Positions 9,631 to 19,114 are shown, counted from the first letter of the stretch. The stretch is 64,000 nt of DNA from Lachnospiraceae bacterium MD308 (GCA_000403475.2 KE159798.1:258960-322959), one strand, 5' to 3'. A program made the numbers and translations. The notes: generated from the sequence alone by a model not told the origin.

Positions 9631-10662
9631 ATGGCGATGAGGATTAATAAGACACTCCCGTCACCTAAGGAACTGAAAGTGGAATACCCGCTGTCAGAGA
9701 AGCTGGCAGTGATGAAAGCACGCCGGGATCAGGAGATTAAGGATGTGTTCACGGGGAAGTCTGATAAATTTCTGGTGATAGTAGGCCCCTGCTCTGCGGA
9801 CAATGAGGAGTCGGTCTGTGAGTACGTGAACCGTCTTTCCCGTATCAATGAAAAGGTGTCTGACCGTCTGATTTTGATACCGAGAATATATACGAATAAA
9901 CCGAGGACTACTGGGGAGGGCTATAAGGGGATGCTTCATCAGCCCGACCCGGACAAGGCTCCGGATTTATATGCAGGAATTCTTGCAATTCGTAAAATGC
10001 ACATACGGGTGATGGAGGAAAGCGGTTTAACAGCGGCAGATGAGATGCTTTATCCAGAGAACAGAAGCTATCTTGACGACATACTTTCCTATGAAGCAAT
10101 CGGCGCAAGATCCGTAGAGAACCAGCAGCATCGACTGACTGCCAGCGGAATGGACATACCCGTCGGAATGAAAAACCCGACCAGTGGCGATTTGGCTGTT
10201 ATGCTGAATTCCGTAGTTGCAGCGCAGATGGGGCACCGATTTATTTACCGGGCTATGGATGTGACTACCAGCGGAAATGAACTTGCCCATGCAATACTGC
10301 GCGGCGGCGTGGATAAATATGGCACTTGTATTCCTAATTACCACTATGAGGACTGCATAAGGCTTCTTGAGCTGTATGAGAAAAAGGAACTTAAAAATCC
10401 GGCAGTTATTATAGATGTCAACCATTCTAATTCTAACAAAGCGTTTAAAGAACAGATTCGGATTGCGAGCGAGGTTTTACACAGCAGAAAGCATTACAGT
10501 GGTGTAAAAAAGCTGGTGAAAGGCGTCATGGTAGAAAGTTATCTGAAAGAAGGAAGACAAGATATAAATGACAATATGGAATATGGGAAATCTATCACTG
10601 ACCCATGTCTTGGATGGGAAGATACCGAAGAGTTGATTAAAAAGATTGCGGAAGAGTGTTAG
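9631..10662 (+). CDS. aroF: 3-deoxy-7-phosphoheptulonate synthase (class I)
   Basis: DAHP synthase condenses phosphoenolpyruvate and erythrose 4-phosphate in the first step of the shikimate pathway. The 343-residue length and the blocks VGPCSADNEESV, RIYTNKPRTTGEGYKG, GARSVENQQHR and IDVNHSNSNK mark a class I (AroFGH) enzyme. The N-terminal extension of about 40 residues is the part that carries feedback control in this class. A second in-frame ATG follows at 9637. The gene is convergent with the XRE regulator, and an inverted repeat spans both stop codons. Confidence 0.93.
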   Translation: MAMRINKTLPSPKELKVEYPLSEKLAVMKARRDQEIKDVFTGKSDKFLVIVGPCSADNEESVCEYVNRLSRINEKVSDRLILIPRIYTNKPRTTGEGYKGMLHQPDPDKAPDLYAGILAIRKMHIRVMEESGLTAADEMLYPENRSYLDDILSYEAIGARSVENQQHRLTASGMDIPVGMKNPTSGDLAVMLNSVVAAQMGHRFIYRAMDVTTSGNELAHAILRGGVDKYGTCIPNYHYEDCIRLLELYEKKELKNPAVIIDVNHSNSNKAFKEQIRIASEVLHSRKHYSGVKKLVKGVMVESYLKEGRQDINDNMEYGKSITDPCLGWEDTEELIKKIAEEC

Positions 10663-10690
10663 GTTATAAAAAATTAAACTTAACGCTCTT
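10652..10690. terminator. Inverted repeat over the convergent aroF / XRE stop codons
   Basis: A 14-base arm (AAGAGTGTTAGGTT) pairs with a second arm 11 bases later with two mismatches. The arms contain the ends of both converging genes, so the same DNA could form a hairpin in either transcript. The loop is A-rich but there is no long T run, so termination is only likely. Confidence 0.5.
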
Positions 10691-11024
10691 CCGTTTCACC
10701 AAGTTCGAGTAGATGTACATATTCTATAATCCGCTTTTTAGAGACAGGTGTAAGCCGACGGTATTTTGAGATTAGTCTCTTTTCTTCTTCTGAGTAGATG
10801 TGATATTGGGAACTATCAAGGTTTATTGTCTCATCATCTAGAAGATAATCAATTGTAACGCGGAAAAGATTTGCAAGCGTCGTCAGCTTTTCATGGGAGG
10901 GCTGACGATTTTTTGTTTCATAGCCTGCAACCGTGGAACGGGCAACATTGAGATGGTCTGCAACATCTTGTTGTGTCATTCTGTTTTCAGTGCGGAGTAT
11001 TTTGAGTTTATTTGCAAAAGACAT
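10680..11024 (-). CDS. XRE-family transcriptional regulator
   Basis: A 114-residue DNA-binding protein. A Cro/C1-type helix-turn-helix covers about residues 5-60 (RMTQQDVADHLNVARSTVAGYE), followed by IDYLLDDE and a charged C-terminal tail. The start at 11024 is chosen because AAGGAGC lies nine bases upstream; a start 14 codons earlier lacks one. A perfect 12-bp palindrome lies 20 bases upstream and may be its autoregulatory operator. Target genes are unknown; the small gene at 11171 is divergent and could be one. Confidence 0.85.
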   Translation of the reverse strand: MSFANKLKILRTENRMTQQDVADHLNVARSTVAGYETKNRQPSHEKLTTLANLFRVTIDYLLDDETINLDSSQYHIYSEEEKRLISKYRRLTPVSKKRIIEYVHLLELGETEER

Positions 11025-11043
11025 TACCGATGCTCCTTTTTTG

Positions 11044-11055
11044 TAACTATAGTTA
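11044..11055. promoter_or_regulatory. Perfect palindrome, candidate operator of the XRE regulator
   Basis: TAACTATAGTTA is its own reverse complement. It lies between the XRE start codon and the divergent gene, which is where an autoregulatory site is expected. Binding is inferred. Confidence 0.45.
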
Positions 11056-11103
11056 TATTTTATCAAGTGTTGTGATAAAGAACATATACTGTGCCGATAA
11101 TTG

Positions 11104-11123
11104 ACATAATATAAACATTATGT
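11104..11123. promoter_or_regulatory. Inverted repeat in the divergent region before the 77-residue protein gene
   Basis: ACATAAT and ATTATGT form a perfect 7-bp inverted repeat around six bases. TTGACA overlaps its left arm, so a bound protein could control transcription of the gene at 11171. No good minus-ten box was found at standard spacing. Confidence 0.35.
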
Positions 11124-11170
11124 TCCGAAATGAAACAAAATATTGGAAAATTGAAAGGGAATAGGACAAA

Positions 11171-11404
11171 ATGAGGCAGGAAAGATTCAAAATGGAAAGA
11201 GAAGGACTTGTAAGGGAAGGACAGGAAGTTGAAATCAGCGAGAGGAGTGCAGTGACCGGGCAGTATACATATCTTGTGGAGCCGTCTATCGCAATGTCAG
11301 GAATTTACCGCACTGGCGAACGTATTATGTCGAGAAAAGGTGTAATAAAAAAGATAGAAAAAACGGAAAAAGGTTTCTATCTTTTGGTAGAGGTGGAAGG
11401 TTAA
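11171..11404 (+). CDS. Small hypothetical protein, 77 residues
   Basis: I do not recognise this protein. It is basic and glutamate-rich (MRQERFKMEREGLVREGQ) with a beta-rich second half (IERTEKGFYLLVEVE-like pattern), no signal peptide and no membrane segment. GAAAGGGAATAGG lies upstream of the ATG. It stands divergent from the XRE regulator with two inverted repeats between them, so it may be under that regulator's control. It could be a small single-domain protein of SH3-like or PilZ-like fold, but nothing in the sequence decides this. Confidence 0.6.
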   Translation: MRQERFKMEREGLVREGQEVEISERSAVTGQYTYLVEPSIAMSGIYRTGERIMSRKGVIKKIEKTEKGFYLLVEVEG

Positions 11405-11423
11405 AGATCAGCTTAGTCACCCG

Positions 11424-11452
11424 TTGACACAGATGAAAAAAGCAAATATAAT
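11424..11452 (+). promoter_or_regulatory. Consensus sigma-A promoter
   Basis: TTGACA and TATAAT, both perfect, are 17 bases apart. The site lies 40 bases upstream of the membrane-anchored protein gene at 11492. Confidence 0.85.
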
Positions 11453-11491
11453 TTAAGAGAGCAGTAAATATGTGAGGGGACAAAAGAGCTT

Positions 11492-11953
11492 ATGATAATT
11501 GCGAAAAACGATGAGAACAAAAGGAGCATGCTGTGGAAAGTGGCAACAATCGGGTCATCGGTGCTGATTGTGTTGATAGCAGTGTACTTGTTGACAAAGC
11601 TTTTTACTTCCAATCCATTAGAAGGGAGTTGGGAGGATGAGGACGGGAACATAGGTATTACAATCAAGAAGAATGGAACTGTGATTGTAAATGTACCGGA
11701 ACTTGGCTCGGATAAAGGTGTAGATGTAAGGATGAATTATGCTCTTGATAAAGAGGAAAAAACGATCTCTATTCATCCGGATGAGAAAGAGTTTGAAAGG
11801 CTTTCCGAAGCGTCAGGCGGCCAATACACAAAAGAGGAGCTTTATCAGGCGGTAACTCCTGTAGTTACGACCTTTAATTATAGTGTTGACAGGAGCTATC
11901 TCACGCTGACAGAGCGAGAATATGGAGAACAGATGATGTTTTTGAAAAAGTAA
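11492..11953 (+). CDS. Membrane-anchored hypothetical protein with lipocalin-like C-terminal region
   Basis: A 153-residue protein with a short basic cytoplasmic N-terminus, one membrane segment at about residues 17-38 (WKVATIGSSVLIVLIAVYLL) and an extracytoplasmic beta-rich domain. The pattern LEGSWEDEDGNIGITIKKNGTVIV followed later by LTLTEREYGEQMMFLKK resembles the small lipocalin-like or DUF5640-type domains common in clostridial membrane proteins; this is a pattern impression, not a verified match. A perfect promoter precedes it and a terminator follows it, so it is a single-gene transcript. Confidence 0.65.
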   Translation: MIIAKNDENKRSMLWKVATIGSSVLIVLIAVYLLTKLFTSNPLEGSWEDEDGNIGITIKKNGTVIVNVPELGSDKGVDVRMNYALDKEEKTISIHPDEKEFERLSEASGGQYTKEELYQAVTPVVTTFNYSVDRSYLTLTEREYGEQMMFLKK

Positions 11954-11965
11954 CATTGGCGGATA

Positions 11966-12014
11966 TCCCTCTATTTGTCATCGGTGGAAGCGGTGGTATA
12001 TAGAGGGAATTTTT
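11966..12014 (+). terminator. Intrinsic terminator immediately before ispG
   Basis: A 9-bp perfect stem TCCCTCTAT / ATAGAGGGA encloses a 25-base loop and is followed by ATTTTT. It ends 15 bases before the ispG start and one base before its ribosome binding site region. Confidence 0.75.
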
Positions 12015-12029
12015 ATGGGAGGTGTTTTG

Positions 12030-13085
12030 ATGTACAGAGAGAATACAAAGAAAATCAACATAGGTGAAAAAGTAATTGGAGGCGGCAGCCCCATTGCCAT
12101 CCAGTCCATGACCAATACAAGGACAGAGGATATTGAGGCGACAGTTGCGCAGATACATAAGCTGGAGACGGCGGGCTGTGAGATTATTCGCTGTGCGGTA
12201 CCTACGATAGAGGCGGCAGGGGCGTTGGCAGAGATAAAAAAGCAAATACACATCCCGCTGGTTGCAGATATTCATTTTGATTATCGTCTTGCGATTGCCG
12301 CAATAGAAAACGGAGCGGATAAAATCCGTATCAATCCGGGGAATATCGGTGATTCTGAGCGCGTGCGGAAAGTAGTGGAGAAAGCGAAAGAATACAGGGT
12401 GCCTATACGGGTAGGAGTAAACAGCGGCTCTCTGGAAAAAGAGCTGATAGATAAATACGGCAAAGTTACGGCGGAGGGCTTAGTGGAAAGTGCTCTTGAC
12501 AAGGTGAGGATGATTGAGGATTTTGGGTATGACAGGATAGTGGTCAGCATCAAATCGTCGGATGTCATGATGTGTGTTAAAGCACATGAAAAGCTTGCAA
12601 AAGAATGTTCGTATCCTCTTCATGTGGGAATTACGGAAGCGGGAACGCTCTTGGCAGGAAATATTAAGTCGTCCATAGGTTTGGGGCTGATTTTGAATCA
12701 GGGAATCGGTGATACAATCCGCGTGTCTTTGACAGGAGATCCGGTAGAAGAGATTAAGTCGGCGAAGATTATTCTGAAAACACTCGGTCTCAGAAAAGGG
12801 GGAATCGAGGTGGTATCTTGCCCGACTTGCGGACGTACAAAGATTGACCTCATTCGTCTGGCAAATCAAGTGGAGCATATGGTGGCGGACATTCCGCTGG
12901 ATATCAAAGTGGCAGTGATGGGCTGTGTGGTTAACGGGCCTGGCGAAGCGAAGGAAGCAGACATCGGGATTGCAGGAGGAGTCGGAGAGGGCCTTTTGAT
13001 CAAGAAAGGTGAAATCGTAAAGAAAGTAAAAGAAGAAGAACTATTGGAGACGTTGAGACAGGAGTTGCTTAACTGGAATGAGTAA
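12030..13085 (+). CDS. ispG: 4-hydroxy-3-methylbut-2-enyl diphosphate synthase (flavodoxin/ferredoxin)
   Basis: IspG (GcpE) carries out the sixth step of the non-mevalonate isoprenoid pathway, converting the cyclic diphosphate MEcPP to HMBPP with a [4Fe-4S] cluster. The 351-residue length is typical of the bacterial short form. The N-terminal IQSMTNTRTED block and the C-terminal cluster ligands in CPTCGRTKIDL and MGCVVNGPGEA are visible. ATG 12030 is chosen because TGGGAGGTG lies just upstream; an in-frame ATG at 12015 has none. Its end overlaps the polC start by eight bases. Confidence 0.95.
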   Translation: MYRENTKKINIGEKVIGGGSPIAIQSMTNTRTEDIEATVAQIHKLETAGCEIIRCAVPTIEAAGALAEIKKQIHIPLVADIHFDYRLAIAAIENGADKIRINPGNIGDSERVRKVVEKAKEYRVPIRVGVNSGSLEKELIDKYGKVTAEGLVESALDKVRMIEDFGYDRIVVSIKSSDVMMCVKAHEKLAKECSYPLHVGITEAGTLLAGNIKSSIGLGLILNQGIGDTIRVSLTGDPVEEIKSAKIILKTLGLRKGGIEVVSCPTCGRTKIDLIRLANQVEHMVADIPLDIKVAVMGCVVNGPGEAKEADIGIAGGVGEGLLIKKGEIVKKVKEEELLETLRQELLNWNE

Positions 13086-16000
13086 AAGATTTTTTGAAGT
13101 GTTTCCGACACTTAAGGTAAATCAGAATATAGAGATGTTATTTCAGGAGATTGAGGTTACAAAGGTTGCGACAAATACAAATCGTGACTTTATTCGTGTA
13201 CACATTTTAGGGCGTCATCTTTTGCATAAAAAAACGGTTTGTGAAGTAGAGCGAATGCTCAAGGAACAGCTTTTTTTAAGGAGTAATGTCCAGGTAGAGA
13301 TTGTGGAGCGCTATGAACTTTCCGGTCAGTATACGCCAGAGAATCTAATGGAGGAGTATAAGGACAGCTTAATCTTTGAGTTGGGACAGATAAGTGCTGT
13401 AGAGCGCAGCATGTTAAAGGGAGCAGATTGTTCTTTTAAGGAGGGAAATGTACTTTGCCTAAAGCTGAGTGATACCATCGTATCTCAGGGGAAAAAAGAG
13501 TCGCTGACCGGATATTTGAAAGAAGTGTATGAGAATCGTTTTGGGGTCGATATCGATATACGGGTTTCATATGATAAACCGAAGGAAAGCAAATTAAAGT
13601 ACAATGACCTTAAGGTGCGTCAGGAGGTGGATGAAATCTTAAAGGCATCGGCCCAGGCGCATAAAGAAAAGAAAGATGAACAGGTGAAAGAGCCTTCCGC
13701 TGTTAAACTGCCGGAAAAGAAGGAGAGTGGTGTCTCAAGGATTACCGGGCAGAGAAAGCGGGAGAATTCTGTGAGTGTAAGGCGTTCTGGGAACCCGAAT
13801 ATAGTGTATGGGCGGGATTTTGACGACGAGCCGATTAAGCTCAATCAAGTAGTAGGCGAGATGGGCGAAATTACTTTTCGGGGAAAAGTCATCAGTTTTG
13901 ATATGCGTGAAATCCGTAATGAAAAGTCGATTCTTATGTTTGCGATTACAGATTTTACGGATACAATTATGGTCAAGATGTTCGTAAGGAATGACCAGCT
14001 TGCAGAGATTTTAGGGGAAGTGAAAAAGGGAGCATTCCTCAAGGTGAAAGGCGTTACGACCATTGACAGATATGATGGAGAGCTTACGATAGGCTCTGTG
14101 TATGGTATCCGGAAGATTCCCGATTTTACAGAAAGCCGGCAGGATACGGCGCCGGAAAAGCGTGTAGAGCTTCACTGCCATACGAAGATGAGTGATATGG
14201 ATGGCGTGTCTAAAGTAGAGGATATCTTAAAGCGCGTCCATGACTGGGGACATAAGGCTGTAGCCATCACAGACCATGGTGTTGTCCAGGGATTTACAGA
14301 GGCGCATCATTATCTGCAGGGATTGGATAAGTCAGATCCTTTTAAGGTTATCTATGGAGTGGAGGGATATCTGGTAGATGATCTCCAGGATGTTGCTGTT
14401 AATGAAAAGGGCCAGTCGCTTTCCGATACATATGTAGTGTTCGATCTGGAGACGACAGGCTTTAGCTCTGTGAAGGATAAGATTATTGAAATCGGCGCTG
14501 TAAAGGTGGTTGACGGGAGGATTACGGAACGGTTTAGTACCTTTGTCAATCCCAGAAGGCCGATTCCTTTTGAGATAACGCAGCTTACAGGAATCAGTGA
14601 CCAGATGGTGTTAGACGCTCCGGATATAGAGAGTGTGCTGCCTGATTTTTTGAAGTTTGTCGGCGACGCAGTACTTGTGGCGCATAATGCAGGATTTGAT
14701 GTGGGCTTTGTTGAGCAGAATTGCAGGTATCAGGATATCATGCCGGACTTTACATCGGTAGATACAGTCGCGATGGCGAGGATACTTCTTCCTACGCTGT
14801 CTAAATTTAAGCTGAACATTGTGGCAAATGCACTTCATATTTCTTTGGAAAACCATCACCGGGCGGTAGACGATGCGGGAGCAACTGCAGAGATTTTTGT
14901 GAAATTTATAGAGATGCTTAGAGAAAGAGGTATCTATACTCTGGAAAAGCTGAATTTGTTTGGAGCGCAGAGTAAGGAGATGGTAAAAAAGCTTCCTTCT
15001 TACCATGTGATCATACTTGCGAAGAATCAGGTGGGGCGGGCCAATCTGTACACCCTTGTATCTAAGTCACATCTGGAATTTTATGCGAGGCGTCCAAGGA
15101 TTCCGAAAAGTGAATTGTCAAAATACAGGGAAGGGCTGATTGTCGGGAGTGCCTGCGAGGCGGGAGAGCTCTATCAGGCTATTTTGAATGATAAGTCAGA
15201 GGAGCGAATTTCAAAGATTGTCAGTTTTTATGATTATCTGGAAATACAGCCTCTTGGAAATAACCACTTTATGATAGAGAGCGAGCGTATCAGCAAGGTA
15301 AACAGTGAAGAGGATTTAAAAGAGATTAACCGTCAGATTGTGCGGCTGGGCGAGCGATTCAATAAGCCGGTGGTAGCTACCTGCGACGTGCATTTTTTAG
15401 AGCCGGAGGATGAGGTGTACCGTCGGATTATAATGGCGGGGAAGGGCTTTGGCGACGCAGACAAGCAGGCACCGTTATATTTGCACACGACGGACGAGAT
15501 GCTGTCAGAGTTCGAGTATCTCGGCTCGGAAAAGGCAAGGGAGATTGTTGTTGAGAATCCGGGACGAATTGCGGATATGGTGGAGAGAATCTCTCCGGTT
15601 CGTCCGGACAAATGCCCGCCGGTGATTCCGGATTCAGATAAGCAGCTCCGGGAAATCTGTTACCGGAAGGCACACAGCATGTACGGGGAAGAGCTGCCGG
15701 AGATTGTGACAGAGCGTCTGGAGCGAGAGCTTCACTCGATTATCTCCAACGGATTTGCCGTGATGTATATCATTGCCCAAAAGTTGGTATGGAAATCTAA
15801 CGAGGATGGATATCTGGTGGGCTCAAGAGGGTCTGTAGGATCTTCCTTTGTAGCAACTATGGCCGGGATTACAGAAGTAAACCCTCTGAGTCCCCATTAC
15901 TATTGTGAAAAATGCCATTACAGTGATTTTACCTCTCAGGAGGTACGTGCGTACGCGGGGGGCTGCGGATGGGATATGCCGGATAAAAAGTGCCCTGTCT

Positions 16001-17547
16001 GTGGTGAGCCGCTAATTAAGGATGGCTTTGACATACCTTTTGAGACATTTCTGGGATTTAAGGGAAATAAGGAGCCGGATATCGATCTTAACTTTTCCGG
16101 CGATTACCAAAGCAATGCGCACAAATACACAGAAGTAATCTTTGGGGCGGGACAGACTTACCGCGCAGGTACAATCGGTACATTGGCGGATAAGACTGCT
16201 TTTGGATATGTAAAGAATTATTATGCGGAGCGGGGACAGGGAAAACGAGTCTGCGAGATTAACCGGATTGTGCAGGGATGTACAGGGATTCGCAGAAGTA
16301 CAGGGCAGCATCCGGGCGGTATCATCGTGCTTCCCCTGGGGGAGGATATCAACTCATTTACTCCTGTGCAGCACCCGGCCAATGATGTGAATACGGATAT
16401 AGTTACGACGCATTTCGATTATCATTCTATCGACCACAACTTGTTAAAGCTTGATATTCTCGGCCATGATGACCCGACCATGATAAAGACACTGGAGGAG
16501 TATATCAGTTCTCCTGCAATGGAGAATGAATATAACGAATCAGACCATAAGTTTGTAGCCACAGAAATTCCCTTGGATGATAAAGGAGTAATGTCTTTGT
16601 TTCATGATACTTCGGCGCTTGGTATTACACCGGATGATATTGGGGGATGCCCGGTAGGGTGTCTTGGAATTCCAGAGTTTGGAACAGATTTTGTTATTCA
16701 GATGGTGGTGGATACAAAGCCTCAGTCATTGTCTGATCTAATCCGGATTTCCGGTCTGTCGCATGGGACGGATGTGTGGCTTAATAATGCCCAGGAGCTT
16801 ATAAAGAGCGGCAAGGCAACGATATCCACCGCAATCTGCACCCGTGACGACATTATGACATATCTTATCAATAAGGGGATGGACAGTGAATTATCTTTTA
16901 CCATTATGGAAAAGGTAAGGAAAGGGAAAGGCTTGACTCCGGAGTTTGAGGAAGCTATGAAAGCTGCCGATGTACCTGACTGGTATATATGGTCCTGCAA
17001 ACAGATTAAATATATGTTCCCCAAGGCTCATGCAGCGGCATATGTTATGATGGCTTACCGGATTGCCTATTGCAAGATTCATTATCCGTTAGCGTATTAT
17101 GGGGCTTACTTTGGAATCCGTGCAGATGCGTTTTCTTATGAGCTGATGTGCAGGGGAAAGGAGAAGCTTAAGCAGTACATTGACGATTATAACAGGCGTT
17201 CGGCGAGTCTTTCTCAGAAGGAGCAGGCCACGCTTAAGGATATGCACATCGTGCAGGAAATGTATGCGAGGGGCTTAGAGTTTGAACCGATTGATGTTTA
17301 TAAGGCGAAGGCAACGAAGTTCTTAATTGTGAATGGAAAACTGATGCCTCCATTTACCAGTATTGAAGGAATGGGAGAGAAGGCGGCGGAGGCTGTCGCG
17401 GAGGCTGCAAAAGATGGTCCGTATCTGTCTAAAGATGACTTCAGGCAGAGAACAAAGGCGAGTAAGACAGTTATTGATTATATGGCGGGAATGGGTCTGC
17501 TTGGCGATTTGCCGGAATCAAACCAGTTGTCGCTCTTTGATTTATAG
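13078..17547 (+). CDS. polC: DNA polymerase III alpha subunit, PolC type
   Basis: The replicative polymerase of low-GC Gram-positive bacteria, 1489 residues. Order of domains: N-terminal region and OB fold (about 235-345), PHP domain starting with VELHCHTKMSDMDGV near 361, an inserted DEDD 3'-5' proofreading exonuclease with FDLETTGFSS near 453, a four-cysteine zinc site (CEKCHYSDF and CPVCGEPL) near 942-976, and the palm with DIDLNFSGDYQ near 1000. A helix-hairpin-helix region lies near the C-terminus. The exonuclease inserted within the PHP domain distinguishes PolC from DnaE. It overlaps ispG by eight bases. Confidence 0.97.
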   Translation: MSKRFFEVFPTLKVNQNIEMLFQEIEVTKVATNTNRDFIRVHILGRHLLHKKTVCEVERMLKEQLFLRSNVQVEIVERYELSGQYTPENLMEEYKDSLIFELGQISAVERSMLKGADCSFKEGNVLCLKLSDTIVSQGKKESLTGYLKEVYENRFGVDIDIRVSYDKPKESKLKYNDLKVRQEVDEILKASAQAHKEKKDEQVKEPSAVKLPEKKESGVSRITGQRKRENSVSVRRSGNPNIVYGRDFDDEPIKLNQVVGEMGEITFRGKVISFDMREIRNEKSILMFAITDFTDTIMVKMFVRNDQLAEILGEVKKGAFLKVKGVTTIDRYDGELTIGSVYGIRKIPDFTESRQDTAPEKRVELHCHTKMSDMDGVSKVEDILKRVHDWGHKAVAITDHGVVQGFTEAHHYLQGLDKSDPFKVIYGVEGYLVDDLQDVAVNEKGQSLSDTYVVFDLETTGFSSVKDKIIEIGAVKVVDGRITERFSTFVNPRRPIPFEITQLTGISDQMVLDAPDIESVLPDFLKFVGDAVLVAHNAGFDVGFVEQNCRYQDIMPDFTSVDTVAMARILLPTLSKFKLNIVANALHISLENHHRAVDDAGATAEIFVKFIEMLRERGIYTLEKLNLFGAQSKEMVKKLPSYHVIILAKNQVGRANLYTLVSKSHLEFYARRPRIPKSELSKYREGLIVGSACEAGELYQAILNDKSEERISKIVSFYDYLEIQPLGNNHFMIESERISKVNSEEDLKEINRQIVRLGERFNKPVVATCDVHFLEPEDEVYRRIIMAGKGFGDADKQAPLYLHTTDEMLSEFEYLGSEKAREIVVENPGRIADMVERISPVRPDKCPPVIPDSDKQLREICYRKAHSMYGEELPEIVTERLERELHSIISNGFAVMYIIAQKLVWKSNEDGYLVGSRGSVGSSFVATMAGITEVNPLSPHYYCEKCHYSDFTSQEVRAYAGGCGWDMPDKKCPVCGEPLIKDGFDIPFETFLGFKGNKEPDIDLNFSGDYQSNAHKYTEVIFGAGQTYRAGTIGTLADKTAFGYVKNYYAERGQGKRVCEINRIVQGCTGIRRSTGQHPGGIIVLPLGEDINSFTPVQHPANDVNTDIVTTHFDYHSIDHNLLKLDILGHDDPTMIKTLEEYISSPAMENEYNESDHKFVATEIPLDDKGVMSLFHDTSALGITPDDIGGCPVGCLGIPEFGTDFVIQMVVDTKPQSLSDLIRISGLSHGTDVWLNNAQELIKSGKATISTAICTRDDIMTYLINKGMDSELSFTIMEKVRKGKGLTPEFEEAMKAADVPDWYIWSCKQIKYMFPKAHAAAYVMMAYRIAYCKIHYPLAYYGAYFGIRADAFSYELMCRGKEKLKQYIDDYNRRSASLSQKEQATLKDMHIVQEMYARGLEFEPIDVYKAKATKFLIVNGKLMPPFTSIEGMGEKAAEAVAEAAKDGPYLSKDDFRQRTKASKTVIDYMAGMGLLGDLPESNQLSLFDL

Positions 17548-17563
17548 GAAGGAATGACAGAGT

Positions 17564-18442
17564 ATGAGTAAAAAATATAGAGGGATTATCTATATCGTTC
17601 TGTCTGCATTTTGTTTTGCATTTATGAACATGTTTGTCCGTCTGGCAGGGGAACTGCCTTCTATACAGAAAAGTTTTTTCCGCAATTTTGTGGCGGCGGT
17701 ATTTGCAGGGGCGATACTTATAAAGGACAGAGTGCCCCTTCGGTGCAAAAGGGGAAACTTAAGTTACCTTTTGCTGCGGGCGGGATTTGGAACGATGGGA
17801 ATTCTCTGCAATTTTTATGCAATCGATCATCTGGTGCTTGCAGATGCGTCGATGTTAAATAAGATGTCCCCCTTTTTTGCAGTGTTGTTTAGCTTTTTCG
17901 TCTTGAAGGAAAAGGTGACGGCGCCGCAGGCTCTTATTGTGGCAGGTGCTTTTATAGGTAGTATGTTTGTTGTAAAACCGACTTTTACGAATATGGCGCT
18001 TGTACCGTCTGTTATAGGTCTGTTTGGCGGAGTCTGTGCAGGGGCGGCTTATACGATGGTGAGACGGCTTGGGGAAAATGGAGAGAAGGGCTCTTTTATT
18101 GTATTTTTCTTTTCCGTTTTTTCCTGTATGGTAACTCTGCCGTGGCTGATTTTAGATTATCATGCCATGACCGGCGGCCAGCTTGCTGTGCTGCTTTTGG
18201 CGGGGTTAAGCGCAGCGGGCGGTCAGTTTGCGATTACAGCGGCATATACTTGTGCACCGGCGCGAGAGATATCAGTGTATGACTATTCCCAGATTATATT
18301 TGCGGCATTTCTCGGATTTGTTATATTTGGACAGATTCCGGATATGTTTAGCTGGCTTGGGTATGGAATTATCTGCACAATGGCGGTTGTTATGTTTCTT
18401 TACAATGGATATAATCACAAGAAAGAGGAGATACAGTCATGA
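17564..18442 (+). CDS. EamA/DMT superfamily permease
   Basis: A 292-residue membrane protein with about ten hydrophobic segments in two repeated halves, the EamA (drug/metabolite transporter) architecture. FCFAFMNMFVRLAGELPSIQ at the start and the segment VLADASMLNKMSPFFAVLFS in helix 3-4 are characteristic. The substrate cannot be predicted. GGAAGGAATG lies upstream and the gene follows polC by 16 bases. The 157 bases downstream hold no recognisable gene. Confidence 0.88.
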   Translation: MSKKYRGIIYIVLSAFCFAFMNMFVRLAGELPSIQKSFFRNFVAAVFAGAILIKDRVPLRCKRGNLSYLLLRAGFGTMGILCNFYAIDHLVLADASMLNKMSPFFAVLFSFFVLKEKVTAPQALIVAGAFIGSMFVVKPTFTNMALVPSVIGLFGGVCAGAAYTMVRRLGENGEKGSFIVFFFSVFSCMVTLPWLILDYHAMTGGQLAVLLLAGLSAAGGQFAITAAYTCAPAREISVYDYSQIIFAAFLGFVIFGQIPDMFSWLGYGIICTMAVVMFLYNGYNHKKEEIQS

Positions 18443-18599
18443 AGCAGTCGCAGATTACATCTTTCCAGCCAAAGAATTCACGGTGATCGTAAATCAATAC
18501 TGGAATCGGGGGAACTGCCCGCCGGTACCGGTATTTGTGTTTAAAAAGGGGTAGACCGGAAATTCCCCCGATGTTAGAGATGGAAGGAGATGAAAGCTG

Positions 18600-19082
18600 A
18601 TGAGAAGAAAAGAAAGGGAAGTAACAGATTCAGAAGAAATTCGAAAGGTGCTCGGGGAATGTAAAGTATGCCGGCTTGGAATGATAGCTGACGGAAAACC
18701 GTATATTGTTCCGATGAACATGGGCTGTGATTACGACGGGGAAAAGCTGATTATTTATTTTCACTGCGCGAGGGAAGGCAAGAAGCTAGAACTGCTCCGC
18801 GAGAGTGCTAAGGTGGGCTTTGAGATGGACCGTGAAATTGCGCTGGCAAAAGGGAGTACGCCTTGCCAGTACAGTTACTATTTTGCCAGCATAATCGGAA
18901 CCGGACAGGCAGAGCTTGTGGAGGAAGAAGAAAAAGCGAAGGCGCTTGCGAAGATTATGAAGCATCAGACAGGAAAGGATTTTAGTGATTTTGAAAAGAA
19001 TCCTAAGCTTTTGCAGGCGGTCATGATCATAAAAGTCACGGCAGAAGAGTTTTCGTGTAAGCAGAATTTGCCTGTAAATTAG
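18600..19082 (+). CDS. Pyridoxamine 5'-phosphate oxidase-family flavoprotein (NimA-like)
   Basis: A 160-residue protein with the split-barrel flavin-binding pattern seen in the PNPOx-like group that includes 5-nitroimidazole reductases (Nim). The opening MRRKEREVTDSEEIRKVL, followed by CRLGMIADGKPYIVPMNMG and FHCAREGKKLELL, is the usual family series. FMN or FAD binding and reduction of nitro compounds are known for relatives; the physiological substrate is not known. GATGGAAGGAG precedes the ATG. It lies between the permease gene and the ior operon. Confidence 0.85.
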   Translation: MRRKEREVTDSEEIRKVLGECKVCRLGMIADGKPYIVPMNMGCDYDGEKLIIYFHCAREGKKLELLRESAKVGFEMDREIALAKGSTPCQYSYYFASIIGTGQAELVEEEEKAKALAKIMKHQTGKDFSDFEKNPKLLQAVMIIKVTAEEFSCKQNLPVN

Positions 19083-19085
19083 CAC

Positions 19086-19114
19086 TTTAAATAGGAAAAG
19101 TATTATGCTATACT
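19086..19114 (+). promoter_or_regulatory. Promoter for the iorA operon
   Basis: TTTAAA and TATACT are spaced by 17 bases, and TGC immediately before the minus-ten box gives an extended minus-ten. It lies 33 bases before the iorA start. Confidence 0.6.

Noticed and set aside
18439-18486. 15-codon ORF overlapping the end of the DMT permease gene (ATGA overlap).
   Set aside because: It is too short to judge, has no ribosome binding site of its own and no recognised sequence; the 157-base gap shows no other sign of a gene.
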